A stretch of 6,806 bases of DNA from Candidatus Micrarchaeum sp. (GTDB lineage: Archaea; Micrarchaeota; Micrarchaeia; CAILAH01): assembly GCA_020723045.1 (NCBI GenBank), contig DYJQ01000017.1, positions 11,381-18,186 of the forward strand, given 5' to 3'. Below the pieces are notes generated by a model. It made no database searches, was not told the origin of the DNA, and was given only the letters and a program-made list of their open reading frames with translations. Shown here piece by piece: positions 1 to 5,980 of the stretch. Within the stretch, counting starts at the first letter, position 1, and each line of letters opens with the position of its first letter. The position numbers and the translations under genes were made by a program.

Positions 1-19
1 GGTGTGCGTGGATTGAAAT
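1..19 (+). CRISPR. Possible 3' part of a type I-C-like CRISPR repeat, cut by the window edge
   Basis: The first 19 bases read GGTGTGCGTGGATTGAAAT. This resembles the 3' half of a type I-C repeat, which typically has a GC-rich hairpin arm followed by GCGTGGATTGAAAY. The first eight bases (GGTGTGCG) would be the right arm of the hairpin; the left arm (CGCACACC) would lie just outside the window. No second copy and no spacer is visible, and the bases after it run into the ferredoxin gene within 40 bases. If real, this is the leader-distal last repeat of an array upstream, or a chance match. The claim rests on one partial copy. Confidence 0.38.
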
Positions 20-29
20 TAATAAATTA
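19..29 (+). promoter_or_regulatory. Weak TATA-like box for the ferredoxin-reductase pair
   Basis: The A/T run TTAATAAATTA follows a purine-rich GAAA that could serve as a BRE. Archaeal initiation about 25 bases downstream would place the transcript start near 48-50, just ahead of the ATG at 60. The box directly abuts the putative CRISPR repeat. The two genes could instead be read through from upstream, so this is a tentative call. Confidence 0.3.
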
Positions 30-59
30 TGTGCGTTCTAAGATAAACAGGATGATGAA

Positions 60-257
60 ATGGCAGTCGTTATAGATCGTAGCAAGTGCATATACTGCGG
101 TGCATGCGTTGCCACCTGTCCTTACCTTGCGTTGAGGTTGAAGGAGACTTATGTTGAGGTGATTCCTGAGAAGTGCACCGAGTGCCAGCTGTGCATAAAG
201 GCATGCCCTGTAGGGTGCATATCTTTGCCGGGGAAGGATAACGAAAGTAAAAGATAG
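60..257 (+). CDS. 2[4Fe-4S] ferredoxin, likely electron donor to the adjacent geranylgeranyl reductase
   Basis: This 65-residue soluble cytoplasmic protein is a minimal bacterial-type ferredoxin. It has two complete CxxCxxCxxxCP motifs: Cys10, 13, 16, 20 with Pro21, and Cys39, 42, 45, 49 with Pro50. In this family each cluster takes three cysteines from one motif and the fourth from the other. An extra Cys53 follows the second motif and is not needed for binding. Length and motif spacing are normal and there is no extension. The ATG at 60 is the only start in frame: upstream the frame closes at 39-41, and the ATGs at 52 and 55 are in another frame. A weak GGATG stands five bases before the start. 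The reductase begins 11 bases after its stop, so co-transcription is likely. A ferredoxin next to this reductase is known from Methanosarcina acetivorans, where it is required for full saturation of archaeal lipids; applying that role here is inference. Confidence 0.93.
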   Translation: MAVVIDRSKCIYCGACVATCPYLALRLKETYVEVIPEKCTECQLCIKACPVGCISLPGKDNESKR

Positions 258-262
258 GGTGA
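258..262 (+). promoter_or_regulatory. Shine-Dalgarno site of the geranylgeranyl reductase
   Basis: GGTGA lies six bases before the ATG at 269, directly after the ferredoxin stop codon. It matches the archaeal 16S anti-SD and supports this start. It also shows that the second gene of the pair is translated independently. Confidence 0.75.
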
Positions 263-268
263 ATATTT

Positions 269-1513
269 ATGGAGAAATATGATCTACCGCTCATAAAGAA
301 TGAGTATGATATAGTGATTGTGGGTGCGGGGCCGGCAGGGTCGCTCGCTGCACGCGAGGCCTCAAAGAGAGGCGCCTCAGTACTGATGATTGACAGGCGG
401 AAGGAATTGGGCGCGCCCGTACGGTGCGGGGAAGGCCTCGGCCTCAAACACGTAACTAATATGGGTATTAAGCTCTCACCGCAGGCCATATCTGCAAACA
501 TAAACGGTGCGCGTGTGATTGCGCCCAACCTTAAGGATGACATTATAATCAAGACCCCGGAGACGAAAGGCTTCGTCCTTGATAGGAAGGTATTTGATAA
601 AGACCTTGCAAAGGATGCGGGCCGTGCGGGTGCCGAAATAGCCGTGAAATGCGAGGCATACGATGTTATTAAGGAAGGCAGTGCTGTAAAAGGCATAAAA
701 TACATCTTTAACGGGAAAAAAGGAGAGGTAAAGGCAAAGGTTGTGATTGCGGCTGATGGTGCAGAATCTGTGATCGCAAGGCTGGCGGGCATGCGCGATG
801 CGACCTCCACTCTCTATGATACTGATTACGGGTTTGAGTATGAGATGGTCAACGTAAAATTACAAGATAATGGCCAAGATTATTCGGACCTGATAGAGAT
901 CTTTTTTGGCAGGGAGTGGGCTCCTCGAGGCTACAATTGGATATTCCCAAAGGGCCCTGACTCTGCAAACGTGGGTGTGGGCATTGGAGGGCTTGAGGCA
1001 CCCAATGCCATCCATTACCTGCACAAGTGGATGTCTGCAGATGGTGTGAAGCATAGGTTTGCCAAGGCTGTCCCGGTGGCGTACAAAGGCGGTGCAATAC
1101 CAGTGGGTGCGCCCGTGAAAGAGTTCGTGATGGACGGCTTTATGGTGGTTGGAACTGCCGCACACCAAGTCGACCCCATTCATGGCGGCGGTATAGGGCT
1201 GGCGATGAATGCGGGCAGGATTGCGGGAACGGTGGCGGCGGAATGCGTTAAGGATGGCAAGACGAACGCACCAGCACTCAACAAGTATAAAGAGCAGTGG
1301 TATAATGAGGAGTGGAAGAAGTTCAGCAAACGTTTGATGCTAAGGAAGGTATTGGAGAAACTGAGCGATGATGACCTCAACCACATCATCTCAAACCTCG
1401 ACCAGAAGGACATTGACCTCACGCTTGCAGGAGATTTTAAGCCGGTGGTCCAGAAAGTTCTGTTAAAGAGGCCGCAGCTGCTCAAGGTTTTGACGGTGCT
1501 GGTTAATTTATGA
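269..1513 (+). CDS. Digeranylgeranylglycerophospholipid reductase (geranylgeranyl reductase family flavoprotein)
   Basis: This 414-residue FAD enzyme of the archaeal geranylgeranyl reductase family should hydrogenate the isoprenoid chains of digeranylgeranyl-glycerophospholipids to saturated archaeol lipids, at the inner face of the membrane. Visible motifs in order: dinucleotide-binding GAGPAG at 19-24 with Asp42 ending the second strand; the family's PVRCGEG at 50-56 with Cys53; the DG motif AADGAES at 161-167; the substrate-cavity motif YNWIFPKG at 222-229 followed by ANVGVG; and GTAAHQVDPIHGGGIG at 295-310. The C-terminal helical region with LSDDDLN is also typical, and the length matches the family. 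The oddity is Thr296, where relatives normally have the Asp of a GDAA motif. The start is fixed by GGTGA six bases upstream. The ferredoxin immediately upstream is the probable reductant. A menaquinone- or chlorophyll-related reductase is the alternative within the superfamily, but the archaeal signatures favour lipid reduction. Confidence 0.92.
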   Translation: MEKYDLPLIKNEYDIVIVGAGPAGSLAAREASKRGASVLMIDRRKELGAPVRCGEGLGLKHVTNMGIKLSPQAISANINGARVIAPNLKDDIIIKTPETKGFVLDRKVFDKDLAKDAGRAGAEIAVKCEAYDVIKEGSAVKGIKYIFNGKKGEVKAKVVIAADGAESVIARLAGMRDATSTLYDTDYGFEYEMVNVKLQDNGQDYSDLIEIFFGREWAPRGYNWIFPKGPDSANVGVGIGGLEAPNAIHYLHKWMSADGVKHRFAKAVPVAYKGGAIPVGAPVKEFVMDGFMVVGTAAHQVDPIHGGGIGLAMNAGRIAGTVAAECVKDGKTNAPALNKYKEQWYNEEWKKFSKRLMLRKVLEKLSDDDLNHIISNLDQKDIDLTLAGDFKPVVQKVLLKRPQLLKVLTVLVNL

Positions 1514-1530
1514 ATGCAACATGCATACTC

Positions 1531-1537
1531 AATTTTT
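1531..1537 (+). terminator. Short T tract after the reductase gene
   Basis: AATTTTT lies 18 bases after the reductase stop. Archaeal termination often occurs at such T runs without a hairpin, but five Ts is a weak signal. Support comes only from its position between the stop codon and the next promoter. Confidence 0.25.
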
Positions 1538-1551
1538 CAGAAAGAGTGGTG

Positions 1552-1577
1552 TACGATAGTGTGTCTAACCAATCGTA
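1552..1577 (+). repeat. Inverted repeat TACGAT / ATCGTA just upstream of a TATA box
   Basis: TACGAT at 1552-1557 is mirrored by ATCGTA at 1572-1577, with a 14-base spacer. The right arm ends three bases before the TATA box at 1581 and overlaps the expected BRE. Its position would suit an operator, but six-base arms can arise by chance. Confidence 0.25.
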
Positions 1578-1588
1578 AACTATAAAAA
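1575..1588 (+). promoter_or_regulatory. TATA promoter of the PH-domain gene, likely leaderless
   Basis: TATAAAAA at 1581-1588 is preceded by the purine/A-rich GTAAAC, which fits a BRE. Counting about 26 bases from the box centre puts the transcript start near 1610, two bases before the ATG at 1612. The bases just before the ATG contain no Shine-Dalgarno, which agrees with a leaderless mRNA. Confidence 0.6.
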
Positions 1589-1611
1589 CCCTTATTGCCT
1601 CATTTTATACG

Positions 1612-2328
1612 ATGAACTTCCACCCTAGGATGCGTTTTGTATGGCTTGCACAGGCATTCCTAGTTGTACTGCTGCTCTTTCTATGGGCTCTCATAATATA
1701 CATGATATTCCCATCTGAGGGGGGCATTATAAGTGGGGTGCCGAACAGGGTGCTTATAGTTGGTGCAGTTATCATAATCGCGGCCATCATTCTTGCAGTA
1801 GTGGCGGTGGGTTCTGAGCTCTACTATAAGAACTTCGAGTATGACTTCACAGATGATGCGTTAGTTGTGCGCAAGGGCATACTGGCAAGGAAGGAGTTTA
1901 TAATGCCCTACAAGGAGATTGACGCTGCAAAAGTTCTGCGGAGCGGTGTACACTCGCTGGACCAGGCGTTCGGTCTTACGTGCATAAAGGTGAAAGCGGG
2001 CAGTAAGTTCGTAATACTCCCGGGCATTGCCGAGCCAGAGGTATTTCTGAGGCGGTTGATGGCCAATGTTGAGGGAAATGAACACATAAAGAACAGCGAG
2101 GTCTACCTCTCAGAGAGGGAGATACTCATTAAACTATCTGCGGATGTGCGCAACCTGCACTCAAAGTTTGAGCAGTTTGTTGTAGAGTACAAGACATCAC
2201 AAACGACGCAAAGGCCATTGCGTGAGTATCCAACGGAGTTCATCCGCTCTATGGATAAGGATATTGACCCGTTGATAAATCTAAAGATGTTTGATGACAG
2301 AAACGACAAGGGCATGAAAAAGCAGTAG
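1612..2328 (+). CDS. Two-helix membrane protein with a bacterial-type PH domain (YdbS/bPH2-like)
   Basis: This 238-residue protein has the layout of the YdbS/DUF304 (bPH2) family: a short N-terminus with His-Pro (MNFHPR), two membrane helices at about 9-33 and 46-67, then a pleckstrin-homology-like beta domain at about 70-152. The domain shows the family pattern: YDFTDDALVVRKGIL, then IMPYKEI (the usual 'iPy..I' strand), then SLDQAFGL and ILPGI. The domain should sit on the cytoplasmic side of the membrane. A hydrophilic tail of about 85 residues (153-238), probably helical in part and rich in charged residues, follows the PH domain and is longer than I would expect. The cellular role of these proteins is poorly known, so no specific function is claimed. 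The gene appears to have its own promoter and no Shine-Dalgarno. It ends 12 bases from the stop of the convergent gene. Confidence 0.8.
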   Translation: MNFHPRMRFVWLAQAFLVVLLLFLWALIIYMIFPSEGGIISGVPNRVLIVGAVIIIAAIILAVVAVGSELYYKNFEYDFTDDALVVRKGILARKEFIMPYKEIDAAKVLRSGVHSLDQAFGLTCIKVKAGSKFVILPGIAEPEVFLRRLMANVEGNEHIKNSEVYLSEREILIKLSADVRNLHSKFEQFVVEYKTSQTTQRPLREYPTEFIRSMDKDIDPLINLKMFDDRNDKGMKKQ

Positions 2329-2344
2329 TGAGGCCCTCAACTAC
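2325..2344. terminator. Small imperfect hairpin spanning both convergent stop codons
   Basis: GTAGT at 2325-2329 can pair with ACTAC at 2340-2344, and GAG with CTC inside it, with one bulged A and a GCC loop. It contains the TAG stops of both converging genes. There is no T run on either side, so it may simply reflect two TAG stops facing each other. A bidirectional termination role is speculative. Confidence 0.22.
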
Positions 2345-4179
2345 ATCAGTAACACTGCAACCACAATTGCAAGCATGAAGAACAGCAGGAATAGTATTAT
2401 GGCATAGAGCGCCCCTTCCAAGTAACTGCTCTTTTCTTTGCGATGCATCAGCAAGTGCTTTCTTAAAGTGAGTATTGCGGCAATGAGCCACATCATAATT
2501 AGGATTATGGTAATACACAGAACGCTGGATGCATCCTCAACTTCGTGCGGGAGTAGACGGCTCTTCTTTGAAACGTGCACTGTTATTACTCCACTGTGCA
2601 TCAGTTTGTCAAATTCATATATCTCATAAGTTATGTTATACGTACCGTTAACATCTTGAAGTACGTCAACATCAAAACTTGCAATGCCTAAACCACCCGA
2701 TTCAATAACTGCTGGGACTTCCTGCAGGTCGAACCATTTTGCATACGGTCCTCTGAAACGCACGCTTATGTTGACGGCATCTGCATCTCCTGTGTTAAAT
2801 ATCGGTAATAGGATGTTTTTTGTGTGGTTTACATAAACGCTCACCGTCTCATTCCTTGCATGCAGTTCCGGCCTTATTATTATTGCATTGGCCATTACTG
2901 AGGATGAGATATTGAGCTTATCTTTGTATACTCCTAAGCATGTAAGGGTTGCGTTGTAAGTCCCGCCGTGCGCTAGTGCAATTTCCGGGGTTACTGCAAC
3001 ATAGATTGTACCGCTTGCATTCTGTGTCTCGCTTATTGAATCTCTATCTAGGGTTATCGTCGTAATATTCTCAAACTCCCAGTGTAATTTGCATGAAATG
3101 TTCCTTAACTCTGCATTAGAAGAGAGTGTGAACTCCTTGGCAGCCCCGCTGGGATAATCGTTGACAAGTGTAATATTCTCAGGTAAGATTGTCAAGTTTA
3201 GGTGCAGCATCTCTGCGGTTCCCCGCCCTTTTGCTGCCGGTACGTATAACTCCCATCCGCCACCCCCGCCTTTCGAGACGGTGAATGTGACTGAATCAGA
3301 TCCTATATTGCCATCGCTGTCATTTGCATAAAGTGTGAGTGTATGTGTTCCAGCAGTTAGTGTCAGCGTGTATGTTATGCTACAATCAGGCAGTGATACT
3401 GTTACTGCATCGAGTGTGTACCAGCAAGAGGATACTGCTCCATAGTTATCGGCAATATTAAACTCTAATCTAACATCTGATGTGGTGTATGAAGTGGCAG
3501 TTGGAGAGATGATTGTAACGTTAGGCGGTACGGCATCGTACACGAATGCATAATACGTTTCGTTTAAGGGAACGATGTATTCAAAGTCAAATATCGTGCC
3601 ATTGTAACCTACCCTTGGTTCTATTGTACCAACAAGTACAGGTTCAATATGGGTTCCATTGTTGAATTTAAGCACCCCCATCGGTGTATTGTTTTTCAGG
3701 GTTATATAAGGGCATGAGAACGTTGACCCACCTAACCGGCAGGTTGTATAAACACAGGGGTTGCAGAATGTATTTGATGGGCTGTCGATTGTTTCAGAGA
3801 AATTAAGGCCTGTAAATACTGAGAAGTTTGAGAACATGCCGCTCTCATTGAAATCCGAGGGAATGGGGGAGGAGAGCTGCGAGCGTGCCGGCCGGTAGTC
3901 CAGCCTCGTAAAGATTACAGTGTTTCCCATGAATGTGCGGTTGAGGTAGAGTGAGGTTATGTTTACATCGGTTGTATTCACACGGCCGACAGGTATATCT
4001 GGGTTTAACAATTGTGATGAGGTGTTTATCCATCCTACAATACCTGCCCACCTCTCTGTTTGCTCCTCCTCAGTAGTAGTTATGGCAAATATGCCTCCCC
4101 CATCAACTACAGCACTGTCCGCCGCAAATAGTAATTGAATTAAAACAAGAAAAAATAATATGGGAACAGCCGATCTCAC
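2341..4179 (-). CDS. Secreted multidomain surface protein (WAG domain, Ig-like and CARDB-like domains, two C-terminal membrane helices)
   Basis: This 612-residue protein matches no family I can name over its full length. Reading along it: signal peptide at 1-19; an N-terminal domain at about 27-213 with TERWAG at 41-46 and FEYIVP...ETYY at 199-210, shared with the secreted protein at 5981-6679; an Ig-like domain at about 219-302 (PPNVTIISP... SCWYTLD... TLTAGTHTLTLYANDSDGN) with a likely disulfide Cys252-Cys266; a GGGGG linker at 304-308; a further beta region; and a CARDB-like domain at about 437-536 (LLPIFNTGDADAVNISV). Two membrane helices at 551-572 and 588-612 flank a basic cytoplasmic loop (RKHLLMHRKEK), so nearly everything faces outside. 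There are about 25 N-x-S/T sequons. Cys139, 142, 147 and 156 form a cluster inside the first domain. The start is GTG, chosen because it gives a clean signal peptide and has GTGAGG eight bases upstream. It lies 20 bases after the preceding gene's stop, so co-transcription is likely. Confidence 0.82.
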   Translation of the reverse strand: MRSAVPILFFLVLIQLLFAADSAVVDGGGIFAITTTEEEQTERWAGIVGWINTSSQLLNPDIPVGRVNTTDVNITSLYLNRTFMGNTVIFTRLDYRPARSQLSSPIPSDFNESGMFSNFSVFTGLNFSETIDSPSNTFCNPCVYTTCRLGGSTFSCPYITLKNNTPMGVLKFNNGTHIEPVLVGTIEPRVGYNGTIFDFEYIVPLNETYYAFVYDAVPPNVTIISPTATSYTTSDVRLEFNIADNYGAVSSCWYTLDAVTVSLPDCSITYTLTLTAGTHTLTLYANDSDGNIGSDSVTFTVSKGGGGGWELYVPAAKGRGTAEMLHLNLTILPENITLVNDYPSGAAKEFTLSSNAELRNISCKLHWEFENITTITLDRDSISETQNASGTIYVAVTPEIALAHGGTYNATLTCLGVYKDKLNISSSVMANAIIIRPELHARNETVSVYVNHTKNILLPIFNTGDADAVNISVRFRGPYAKWFDLQEVPAVIESGGLGIASFDVDVLQDVNGTYNITYEIYEFDKLMHSGVITVHVSKKSRLLPHEVEDASSVLCITIILIMMWLIAAILTLRKHLLMHRKEKSSYLEGALYAIILFLLFFMLAIVVAVLLM

Positions 4180-4187
4180 TCCATACG

Positions 4188-4193
4188 CCTCAC
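4188..4193 (-). promoter_or_regulatory. Shine-Dalgarno site deciding a GTG start
   Basis: GTGAGG on the minus strand lies eight bases before the GTG at 4179. An ATG at 4184-4182 is closer but out of frame and stops after two codons, so it cannot be the start. This site and the signal peptide favour the GTG. Confidence 0.5.
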
Positions 4194-4199
4194 TTTGAC

Positions 4200-5903
4200 T
4201 TACCGTCTCTTCATTGCAAAGTATATTGCAACTATGAGCAGTATCACTACTAGTATTGCGAGCACTATAAGCAATGGGTCAATGCCTGTTTCCTTTCCTG
4301 AAAGCGCCAGCGTGGCCTCCTTTGTTTTTTGGAGGAACCCTTCCCTTGCACCATACTGCGCACTCACCTTGACCTCCTTGTTTGCAGATAGGTCCTGCTG
4401 GCTTAGCTCTATAGGTATTGAGATTGCATTTATTGAGCCCTTATCAACCTTTGTTACTCCATCAGCTTTGATGGTGGTCTTCTGGCCGCTTATGTTAAGT
4501 TCTGTTGAGACGAGTGCATATGCATCCTGTGTCCCGTTATTCCTTATGCTGATGTATAATATCTTCTTTTCACTGTCATATGATGCGCTCACAAAATCAA
4601 TCACTGAATTATCAGTGAATGACACGGTTGCAAGGGGGCTTGACAGGAACGTATAAGCGGATAGTGATTTTGCACTCTCTCCATACCTTACGATTACATC
4701 TGCTGTTATATTGCCCTCTTCAATATTTGGGAGTGCATAGTTGTATTCACTGCCCTTGGCTTCAAGCCTTTCCAGTAGTTGGGGTGTGGCATCGTTGAGT
4801 ACCTGTACTTCCACTCCATTGACCTTTATGCGCACCTGGTTCTGGAAGTATTCCGGCCCTTCAGCAGTGCTCTTCACAACAACTTCAAGCTTGTTTGTGG
4901 CTTTGTTGTACTGGACGGACTCAATGTTTAGCCCGATTACATAATAGGGAAGCGGGAAGGTATCAAGAGGCTGTGCAGTGCTTCCGCCCACTGACTGGCC
5001 GAACTTGACCATCACGCCGAACGCCTTATCACTGCCATCTTCCTTAAGCTCGTTGTTAATCCTGTTGCGCAGGTCATAGGCGGGGGTTATGAGGTTATTG
5101 CCTATAAGTATTGCACTCATGATCTTGCCGGATTTGACATTCTCTTTTATGAAATTATAAGTCACTGTCGGCACTATGCTTGAGATGAATACTATCGGGT
5201 ATCTACCATCAACCATGCCCTCTTCAATGTATGTGCCGTCGCAGAGGAAGAGCATCTTATCTTCAGGTGATAGTTTTAGCACTTCATTAGCCATAATGAC
5301 ATTATCCTCGTACTTATCATCTCCCTTTCCGAGATAGGTTGGCGAGTATTTGGAGAGCGCCTCCTTTGTCTTGGAGTCTACATAGCCGAATATGGTTACG
5401 CTTCTGCCTGCTTTAGTGTCGAGGAATGCAGTCACCTTATCTATGTTCCCGCTGTATGCGAAAATCACGTATGAGTTGGTTTTTGCGGCATAGGGAAGCA
5501 CAGAGAGTGCGTTCTGGCCGAATGACGGGTCCACAATTATGAATTTGGTTGTGCCAGACCTTTCCGCAAGCTTGAGATTGGTGTCGAGTTGGTCTGTGCT
5601 CTCGAGCATCTCAACAGTATTGGATTTTTCGAGTTCGCCCCGCAGAAACGCATTCGTTGGGACGTCCCTTGACTGAATGAGCAGAATATCATGACCCGAC
5701 CCCACCTTACTCGATGTTACCGCTACGCTAGCACTCAACGGCATGAATTTTACCGGCTCATCAACAACGTTAGCGTAGTATATACCCGAAAGGACATCAA
5801 GGCCGTTCCTTGAGTTAATAACTGTATAATTCTCTGCAAAAAGCGTCGATGCAAACAAAAGCAGCAAGCATGCTACTATAGTCCCTATTTGTGACTTACC
5901 CAT
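4200..5903 (-). CDS. Membrane-anchored surface protein with CWB2-like repeats, S-layer-like
   Basis: A 567-residue exported protein. It has a signal peptide at 1-23 (ending LFA), then about 270 residues that read as three Rossmann-like repeats, at about 27-117, 119-210 and 217-300. Each has a hydrophobic strand, a 'G..D/NALSVLPYAA'-type helix, a second strand, then a further strand-helix unit. Repeat 2 closes with GKGDDKYEDNVIMANEV (192-208), close to the G.DRYeTn..iA signature of cell-wall-binding repeat 2 (PF04122). Two beta-rich segments follow (about 325-420 and 433-533); the second is CARDB-like. One membrane helix at 542-563 precedes a KRR tail, giving an outside-facing anchored topology. 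An S-layer or envelope adhesion role is inferred. A start 14 codons upstream (5945) is possible, but it overlaps the TATA-like repeats and would put charged residues ahead of the signal peptide. The ATG at 5903 has a G-rich Shine-Dalgarno. The 612-residue gene follows after 20 bases. Confidence 0.8.
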   Translation of the reverse strand: MGKSQIGTIVACLLLLFASTLFAENYTVINSRNGLDVLSGIYYANVVDEPVKFMPLSASVAVTSSKVGSGHDILLIQSRDVPTNAFLRGELEKSNTVEMLESTDQLDTNLKLAERSGTTKFIIVDPSFGQNALSVLPYAAKTNSYVIFAYSGNIDKVTAFLDTKAGRSVTIFGYVDSKTKEALSKYSPTYLGKGDDKYEDNVIMANEVLKLSPEDKMLFLCDGTYIEEGMVDGRYPIVFISSIVPTVTYNFIKENVKSGKIMSAILIGNNLITPAYDLRNRINNELKEDGSDKAFGVMVKFGQSVGGSTAQPLDTFPLPYYVIGLNIESVQYNKATNKLEVVVKSTAEGPEYFQNQVRIKVNGVEVQVLNDATPQLLERLEAKGSEYNYALPNIEEGNITADVIVRYGESAKSLSAYTFLSSPLATVSFTDNSVIDFVSASYDSEKKILYISIRNNGTQDAYALVSTELNISGQKTTIKADGVTKVDKGSINAISIPIELSQQDLSANKEVKVSAQYGAREGFLQKTKEATLALSGKETGIDPLLIVLAILVVILLIVAIYFAMKRR

Positions 5904-5909
5904 ATAAAA

Positions 5910-5917
5910 TCCCCCCC
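5910..5917 (-). promoter_or_regulatory. Unusual G7 Shine-Dalgarno tract
   Basis: On the minus strand GGGGGGGA stands seven bases before the ATG at 5903. GGGGG can pair with the CCUCC anti-SD through one G-U wobble. No other ribosome binding site is available, so this tract supports the ATG at 5903. A homopolymer here could change length by slippage. Confidence 0.5.
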
Positions 5918-5932
5918 ACTTACTATTTATTA

Positions 5933-5950
5933 GCATAAAAAGCATAAAAA
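5933..5950 (-). promoter_or_regulatory. Tandem TATA-like 9-base repeats, promoter of the leftward two-gene unit
   Basis: Two perfect adjacent copies of GCATAAAAA (plus strand) read TTTTTATGC TTTTTATGC toward the genes. Either could act as a TATA box: starts about 26 bases downstream fall near 5920 or 5912. The first leaves the G-rich ribosome binding site within the leader. A third A/T run (AATAAATA, 5924-5931) is closer to the gene. The exact box is uncertain, but a promoter in this 77-base gap is likely because a T-rich terminator precedes it. Confidence 0.5.
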
Positions 5951-5952
5951 CA

Positions 5953-5972
5953 TAAAGTAAAGAAAGAAAAAG
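5953..5972 (-). terminator. T-rich terminator of the acidic secreted protein gene
   Basis: Starting eight bases after the TAA at 5981, the minus strand reads CTTTTTCTTTCTTTACTTTA. This pyrimidine/T-rich stretch without a hairpin is the usual archaeal termination signal. It would separate this gene from the next one, which has its own promoter. Confidence 0.6.
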
Positions 5973-5980
5973 AGGGTACT

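Noticed and set aside
1..75. Open frame from the window edge to TAG at 73-75, possibly the end of an upstream gene (a second frame is open to 39-41)
   Set aside because: Only 24 (or 12) residues with no recognisable motif; the longer one overlaps the ferredoxin by 16 bases. The CRISPR-repeat reading of bases 1-19 is at least as good, so no coding feature is called.
70..810. 246-codon open frame on the minus strand opposite the ferredoxin and reductase
   Set aside because: It lies fully antisense to two well-recognised genes, crosses their junction, and its translation is low-complexity Ser/Ala/Pro-rich with no motif. It is a shadow of codon bias.
4195..4656. 153-codon plus-strand open frame
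   Set aside because: Antisense to the end of the CWB2-like gene, whose membrane helix and CARDB-like region are clearly coding on the other strand. The translation has no family features.
5904..5945. Extended 14-residue N-terminus for the CWB2-like protein
   Set aside because: This start overlaps the TATA-like repeats, would place a charged stretch before the signal peptide, and ignores the G-rich ribosome binding site correctly spaced for the ATG at 5903.
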